DNA of 8,850 nucleotides, from positions 1 through 8,850 of the forward strand of contig VBKA01000079.1 of assembly GCA_005879815.1 (NCBI GenBank), written 5' to 3'. Position numbers and translations under genes: made by a program. This DNA comes from Chloroflexota bacterium (lineage in GTDB: Bacteria; Chloroflexota; Limnocylindria; QHBO01). A model generated the notes under the pieces. The model saw nothing but the letters and a program-made list of their open reading frames with translations, ran no database searches and was not told the origin of the DNA. Positions 5,484-8,850 of this stretch are shown here, piece by piece (within the stretch, counting starts at the first letter, position 1; every line of letters begins with the position of its first letter).

Positions 5484-6977
5484 TCAGCCACCGCGGCGAT
5501 CCCGCTGCGCGGGACTCGGACGGCTGCGCGCGCCGGCTCGCGCGCTCCTAGCCTGGCGCCCGCCGGAACGCCGCGGACGCGCCGAACGTCGAGCTGCCGC
5601 CTCGTTGGCGCGCTGCCGAAAGATCAGGCGGATGGGCGTGCCCAGGAATCCATATTCGGCGCGGATCCTGTTCTCGAGATAGCGCCGGTAGCTGAAGTGG
5701 ATCAGCTCAGGATCGTTGACGAAGATCACGAAGGTGGGGGGTCCCACGGCGACCTGGGTCGCGTACAGGATCTTCGGAAGCCGGTTTCGCACGTGGCTCG
5801 GCGGGTGGTCGCGGACCGCGTCGCTGACGATCCGGTTGACCTCGGCGGTCGGGATCCTGCGAAAGCGTTCCTCCGCGACGCGTCGCGCCTCTTCGAGCAC
5901 CCGCTCGAGGCGCGCGCCGGTCTTCGCCGAGGCGAAGACGATGTCGGCCCACGACAGGTAGGGCGCCCCTCGGCGCAGGCTGCCCAACCGCTCGTCCGCC
6001 GTCTTTTCGTCCTTGGCGACGGCGTCCCACTTGTTGAGCACCAACACGAGCCCCTTGCCGGCGTCCAGGACGTGGCCCACGACGTGGGCATCCTGCGCGG
6101 TGTAGCCCTCTACGGCATCGGTCATCACCACCGCGACGTCTGCTCGATCGATGGCCTTCATGGCGCGCAGGACGGAGTAGCGCTCGATGCCGTGCTCGAT
6201 GGCCCCCCGCCGCCGGACGCCGGCGGTGTCGACCAGGATCATCGGCTCACCATCCACGACCACTGCGCTGTCGACCGGGTCGCGCGTGGTCCCCGGGATC
6301 TCGGACACGATCATCCGTTCCTCGCCGAGTACGCGGTTCACCAACGTTGACTTGCCAGTGTTCGGCCGACCGACGATGGCAACTCTCGGGGGTCCCATCT
6401 CGGTTTCGGCGAGCTCCTCCAGCTCGTCCTCGGTGAGCTCGTCAGGGACCGATGCGGGCGCGCGACCTCCAGCGCCTGGCGGGAGGGCCTCGACCAACAG
6501 ATCCGCGAGATCGCCGGTATTCCGGCCGTGTTGGGCGCTGACCGTGATGGTCGGGTCGAAGCCGAGCGCGTGGAACTCGGCGCCTTCCTGCTCCCGGCGC
6601 GGGTTGTCGGCCTTGTTGACGACCAGGATCACGGGCTTCTCCGAGCGACGCAGCCGGTCGGCGGCCTCGTAGTCCAGCGGCGCCAGACCGGCCTGCGCGT
6701 CGACCACGAAGAGAATCACGTCGGCCTCGGCCATGGCGACCCGCGCCTGATCCTGGACGCGTGCCTCGATGGGCGTGCCGGGCTCGAGCTCGAGACCGCC
6801 GGTGTCCACCAGCGTGAACTCACGGCCATTCCACTCGCCGGTCGCGTACACGCGGTCGCGGGTGGTGCCCGGGACGTCTTCCACGATCGCGATCCGCTCG
6901 CCGGCAAACCGGTTGAAGAGCGTGGACTTGCCGACGTTGGGACGCCCCACGATGGCGACGACCGGGAGGGTGGACAT
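5484..6977 (-). CDS. der: Ribosome assembly GTPase Der (EngA)
   Basis: Der is an essential tandem GTPase acting in maturation of the 50S ribosomal subunit. The 497-residue protein has GTPase domain 1 (GRPNVGKS 11-18, PGTTRD 36-41, DTGG 58-61, NKAD 121-124, SA 147-148), an acidic linker (DELTEDELEELAETE, 179-193), GTPase domain 2 (GRPNTGKS 203-210, PGTTRD 228-233, DTAG 250-253, NKWD 315-318, SAKTG 350-354) and a C-terminal KH-like domain (about 370-455). A basic Arg/Ala/Ser-rich tail (about 456-497) is probably disordered. The ATG at 6977 starts MSTLPVVAIVGRPNVGK as expected; the frame stays open further upstream, but that would run through the divergent glycosyltransferase gene. It lacks a Shine-Dalgarno and has TACACT 6 nt upstream. 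gpsA follows after 21 bp. Confidence 0.97.
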   Translation of the reverse strand: MSTLPVVAIVGRPNVGKSTLFNRFAGERIAIVEDVPGTTRDRVYATGEWNGREFTLVDTGGLELEPGTPIEARVQDQARVAMAEADVILFVVDAQAGLAPLDYEAADRLRRSEKPVILVVNKADNPRREQEGAEFHALGFDPTITVSAQHGRNTGDLADLLVEALPPGAGGRAPASVPDELTEDELEELAETEMGPPRVAIVGRPNTGKSTLVNRVLGEERMIVSEIPGTTRDPVDSAVVVDGEPMILVDTAGVRRRGAIEHGIERYSVLRAMKAIDRADVAVVMTDAVEGYTAQDAHVVGHVLDAGKGLVLVLNKWDAVAKDEKTADERLGSLRRGAPYLSWADIVFASAKTGARLERVLEEARRVAEERFRRIPTAEVNRIVSDAVRDHPPSHVRNRLPKILYATQVAVGPPTFVIFVNDPELIHFSYRRYLENRIRAEYGFLGTPIRLIFRQRANEAAARRSARPRRSGGRQARSARAGARSRPSPAQRDRRGG

Positions 6978-6983
6978 GGCCCG

Positions 6984-6989
6984 AGTGTA
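6984..6989 (-). promoter_or_regulatory. Possible -10 box, leaderless arrangement, for der
   Basis: The minus strand reads TACACT, ending 6 nt before the der ATG at 6977, with no Shine-Dalgarno between. The nearest -35-like hexamer, CTGACC (complement of 7011-7016), is 21 bp away, longer than usual. The site lies in the 43-bp divergent gap. Confidence 0.4.
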
Positions 6990-7007
6990 CCTATCCTCGC
7001 CGCGTGC

Positions 7008-7013
7008 TACGGT
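7008..7013 (+). promoter_or_regulatory. Possible -10 box, leaderless arrangement, for the glycosyltransferase gene
   Basis: TACGGT ends 7 nt before the ATG at 7021. No proper Shine-Dalgarno is present; CAGG sits only 3 nt from the start. A -35 for this promoter would fall on the opposing der -10 box, so the two promoters would overlap face to face. Confidence 0.4.
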
Positions 7014-7020
7014 CAGGCCG

Positions 7021-8214
7021 ATGCGGATCGGCCTGGTCAGCACCCGGCTCGCCGGCGTGGATGGAGTCTCCTTCGAAGTCGCCAAGTGGGAGCTGATGCT
7101 GAATCGGCTCGGCCACGAGACGCGACTATGCGCCGGTGAGCTGGCTCCGGAACGCATGGATCAGCGCCTCATCCCCCAGATGCACTTCACCCATCCGCCG
7201 GCGCAGGCCGTCTCGGCGGCGGCGTTCGACCCAGGCGCGGACCCGGACGAGGTCCGAGCCCAGGTGCAGCGGTTAGCGACGGAGCTGATTCCGACAATCG
7301 GCTCGTGGCTTGACGACGAGGGGATAGAGCTGCTGATCGTCGAGAACGCCTGGGCGATCCCGATGCAGATCCCGCTCGGCGTGGCACTCGCCAGCCTGGT
7401 CGGCGAGCGGCAGCTGCCCACGATCGGGCACCACCACGACTACGCATGGGAGCGCGAGCGGTTCGCGACCTGCATCGTGCCCGACCTGCTTGACGAGGCC
7501 TTCCCGCCTGACCTGCCGACCGTCCGCCACGTCAGCATCAACGGTGTAGCTGCGGCGGATCTCGAGCGACGCAGAGGGATCACCTCGGCGGCGATCATCC
7601 CCAACGCCTATGACTTCGACGTCCCACCCGCGGAACGCGACGACTATTCACGCTCCATGCGAGCCGAGCTCGGGATGGGGTCGCACAACCGTCTCTTCGT
7701 GCAGCCCACCCGGGTCGTGCCACGCAAGGGCATCGAACTGGCGATCCAGCTCGTCAGCCGTCTCGGCGATCCCCACGCTCACCTCATGATCACCAGCCCC
7801 GCCGGCGACGAGGGGATGGAGTACATGGCCCAGCTGCACATGGTGGCCGACCGCCTGGGCGTCCACCACGGACCCAAGCGCATCTACGCGCTGTCGGATG
7901 CGTATCTCGAGGCCGACATGATCACGTTCCCAAGCCTCTACGAGGGCTTCGGCAACGCGCTGGTCGAGAGCGTCTACTTCGGCAAGCCGCTGCTGGTCAA
8001 CCGCTACTCCGTGTACGAGACCGATATCCGCCCGCTCGGCTTCCGGTTCATCGAGATCGAGGGGGCCATCACCGACGAGGTCGTCGACGAGGTGAATGCC
8101 CTGCTGGCCGATCCGGACCTGCGGGCGGCGAACGCCACGCACAATTTCGAGCTCGGGCGCCAGCACCTCAGCTACGAGATGCTCGAGTCCCGCCTCCGCG
8201 GCCTGCTGTCCTGA
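7021..8214 (+). CDS. GT4-type (GT-B fold) glycosyltransferase
   Basis: This 397-residue protein probably transfers a sugar from a nucleotide-sugar donor, most likely in the cytoplasm. The N-terminal acceptor half begins MRIGLVSTRLAGVDGVSFEVAKWE, with a Gly-rich first loop, and carries GHHHDYAWERER (136-147). The C-terminal donor half has QPTRVVPRKGIELAI (228-242; Arg231 and Lys236 at the usual phosphate-binding positions) and PSLYEGFGNALVES (304-317), which contains the GT4 E-x7-E motif (Glu308, Glu316). No membrane segment or signal peptide is seen. The N-terminal STRLAGVDGVSFEVAKWE and the HF motif near 55 remind me of proteins annotated as mannosylglucosylglycerate synthase or related compatible-solute enzymes, but the acceptor cannot be proved from this sequence. 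The ATG at 7021 opens the Rossmann strand directly; the open frame upstream overlaps der. Confidence 0.9.
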   Translation: MRIGLVSTRLAGVDGVSFEVAKWELMLNRLGHETRLCAGELAPERMDQRLIPQMHFTHPPAQAVSAAAFDPGADPDEVRAQVQRLATELIPTIGSWLDDEGIELLIVENAWAIPMQIPLGVALASLVGERQLPTIGHHHDYAWERERFATCIVPDLLDEAFPPDLPTVRHVSINGVAAADLERRRGITSAAIIPNAYDFDVPPAERDDYSRSMRAELGMGSHNRLFVQPTRVVPRKGIELAIQLVSRLGDPHAHLMITSPAGDEGMEYMAQLHMVADRLGVHHGPKRIYALSDAYLEADMITFPSLYEGFGNALVESVYFGKPLLVNRYSVYETDIRPLGFRFIEIEGAITDEVVDEVNALLADPDLRAANATHNFELGRQHLSYEMLESRLRGLLS

Positions 8215-8216
8215 AG

Positions 8217-8245
8217 GACCGCGTCCCACCCGGGTCGCGGCGGTC
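8217..8245. terminator. Possible weak hairpin after the glycosyltransferase gene
   Basis: GACCGC (8217-8222) can pair with GCGGTC (8240-8245), and the loop contains the self-complementary ACCCGGGT (8228-8235). It starts 3 bp after the stop codon but has no U-tract, so it is at best a non-canonical terminator. Confidence 0.25.
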
Positions 8246-8267
8246 GTGTCGGTCGCGTCGGTCGTGC
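8241..8267. repeat. 9-bp tandem repeat, three copies
   Basis: CGGTCGTGT, CGGTCGCGT and CGGTCGTGC follow each other without gaps, differing at only two positions. This looks like slippage in non-coding DNA; no function is evident. Confidence 0.7.
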
Positions 8268-8345
8268 GCGTGGGATCTCCTACGGTCCAACGAGCCCGCC
8301 ACAGGCAGCCAAAACGCCAGCCAGGGGCCGATTCATCGGTCAGGT

Positions 8346-8363
8346 TGTGACTCCGCGGTCACA
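8346..8363. promoter_or_regulatory. Perfect inverted repeat TGTGAC-N6-GTCACA
   Basis: TGTGAC (8346-8351) and GTCACA (8358-8363) are perfect inverted copies around six bases. The half-sites resemble CRP/FNR-family operators (TGTGA-N6-TCACA), but here TGTGA and TCACA are eight bases apart, so it is not a canonical CRP site. The place between two convergent genes fits a hairpin or mobile-element end as well as an operator. Confidence 0.35.
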
Positions 8364-8430
8364 TTCAGCGGTTTTCCGCCGACAGCGGCGCCTTCATTGG
8401 TCCATTGGAGACCCTGGGATCACATTCAGC
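8359..8430. repeat. Direct repeats TCACATTCAGC (x2) and CATTGG (x2)
   Basis: TCACATTCAGC occurs at 8359-8369 and 8420-8430, offset by 61 bp. Between them CATTGG occurs at 8395-8400 and 8403-8408, and GCGG-TTTT-CCGC (8368-8379) can form a tiny hairpin. Repeated short blocks of this kind occur at the ends of some insertion sequences, for example the IS21 family. No transposase is in view. Confidence 0.55.
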
Positions 8431-8469
8431 CGCCTCGGCGCGGCCCGCGTGGCTCCGAACGCCGGCGAA

Positions 8470-8850
8470 TCAGGTGGCCGTGAGAGCGTAGATGCGCTCG
8501 CGAACGGCCTCGAGGTCGACCTCAGGGGTGGAGGTGCCGCCGGTGATGCCGATACTGGCCTTGCCGGCCAGCCAGGTCGCCTGCTCGCGTTCGAGCTCAT
8601 CGGCGTCCTCGACGTGGATGACCTGGTCGCACACCTCGCGGCACTTGACCGCGAGCTCCTTGGTGTTGCTGCTGTTCCTGCCGCCGACCACGATCATGCC
8701 ATCCACGTCGCGAGCGAGCACCACCGAGTCGTCCTGCCGGGTGAGGGTCACGGGACAGACCGTGATCACGACTCGCATGTCGTGGCATCGGCGCAGGCAG
8801 AAGGCAGCGAACTCCTCCAGCTTGGAGGGCAGGATGGTCGACTGTGAAAG
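8470..8850 (-). CDS. ispH: 4-hydroxy-3-methylbut-2-enyl diphosphate reductase IspH (LytB), C-terminal part
   Basis: IspH is the iron-sulfur enzyme of the last step of the MEP pathway, turning HMBPP into IPP and DMAPP. Only the last 126 codons are in the window; the gene continues past the right edge, and the Met codon at 8778 is internal. Visible family signatures are LSQST at the cut end, TVCPVTLTRQ with the third cluster-ligand Cys, the block VDGMIVVGGRNSSNTKEL with the substrate-binding Ser/Asn, and ITGGTSTP with the conserved Ser. The TGA at 8470 follows ERIYALTAT. The N-terminal half, with the other two cluster cysteines, cannot be seen. It is convergent with the glycosyltransferase gene across 255 bp. 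Confidence 0.95.
   Translation of the reverse strand, partial: LSQSTILPSKLEEFAAFCLRRCHDMRVVITVCPVTLTRQDDSVVLARDVDGMIVVGGRNSSNTKELAVKCREVCDQVIHVEDADELEREQATWLAGKASIGITGGTSTPEVDLEAVRERIYALTAT

Larger units (their letters stand above)
8215..8469. other. Convergent intergenic region with repeats, no gene seen
   Basis: These 255 bp lie between the glycosyltransferase and ispH stop codons. I see no credible protein or RNA gene; an open frame from 8347 runs antisense through ispH and is a shadow. The region holds a possible weak hairpin after the glycosyltransferase gene, a 9-bp tandem repeat, a TGTGAC/GTCACA palindrome, two copies of TCACATTCAGC and two of CATTGG. Confidence 0.7.

Noticed and set aside
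5364..6350. Long plus-strand frame of 328 residues across gpsA and der
   Set aside because: It is antisense to two strongly identified genes, and its sequence shows no recognisable domain.
6769..7020. Extension of the glycosyltransferase frame upstream into der
   Set aside because: It is antisense to the first Der GTPase domain. The GT4 fold begins with MRIGLVSTR at 7021.
6978..7157. N-terminal extension of der by 60 codons
   Set aside because: The extension overlaps the glycosyltransferase gene, has Ser/Arg-rich shadow composition, and Der normally starts just before VVAIVGRPNVGKS.
8346..8363. Canonical cAMP-CRP binding site
   Set aside because: The spacing between TGTGA and TCACA is eight bases rather than six, and no promoter of a nearby gene lies next to it. 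It is kept only as a palindrome of unknown role.
8347..8847. Plus-strand 166-residue frame over the right end
   Set aside because: It is antisense to ispH, whose signatures are unmistakable.
1..8850. CRISPR array, toxin-antitoxin, phage or complete mobile element
   Set aside because: No regularly spaced repeats, cas-like, integrase, transposase or toxin-like genes were found. The genes are core metabolism, signalling and small unknowns.

Overview
The window is GC-rich, gene-dense bacterial chromosome. It carries core genes (tRNA-Pro, der, gpsA, ispH) together with accessory and poorly characterised small genes. The gene content suggests a high-GC Chloroflexota lineage (Limnocylindria/Ellin6529-like) or a deep-branching actinobacterium. 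The pointers are a class III cyclase fused to an NB-ARC ATPase, small MCxTCGC and His-rich proteins, a DUF1905/YdeI protein, and several starts that look leaderless. This placement is inferred from protein recall and is not secure.

Layout. The left edge (1-23, minus) holds the 5' end of a tRNA-Pro. Divergent from it, 168-2849 (+) encodes an 893-residue cyclase/NB-ARC/helical-repeat signalling protein. Next come a conserved 116-residue protein of unknown function (2909-3259, +) and a DUF1905/YdeI-like protein (3283-3732, +). A 59-residue Cys-motif protein lies convergently at 3760-3939 (-). Across a 137-bp divergent gap are a 57-residue His-rich protein (4077-4250, +) and a 64-residue acidic, probably disordered protein (4261-4455, +). 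The acidic gene meets gpsA tail to tail, and both stop codons share one CTAG palindrome.

On the minus strand, der (5484-6977) and gpsA (4452-5462) run in the same direction, 21 bp apart: a ribosome-assembly GTPase followed by the enzyme that makes sn-glycerol-3-phosphate for phospholipids. A 43-bp divergent gap separates der from a GT4-type glycosyltransferase (7021-8214, +). A gene-free, repeat-bearing convergent region (8215-8469) follows, and then the C-terminal part of ispH (minus), which runs off the right edge.

Most notable observations: (i) a TANNNT box 6-8 nt before the start codon, without a clear Shine-Dalgarno sequence, at several genes, as expected for leaderless transcripts; (ii) a cyclase domain that keeps its metal-binding aspartates but has lost the usual adenine-selecting and transition-state residues; (iii) a Cys-motif and a His-rich micro-protein encoded head to head, a possible metal-handling pair; (iv) a repeat cluster with a TGTGAC-N6-GTCACA palindrome beside ispH. 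I do not see a convincing new defence or mobile system here.
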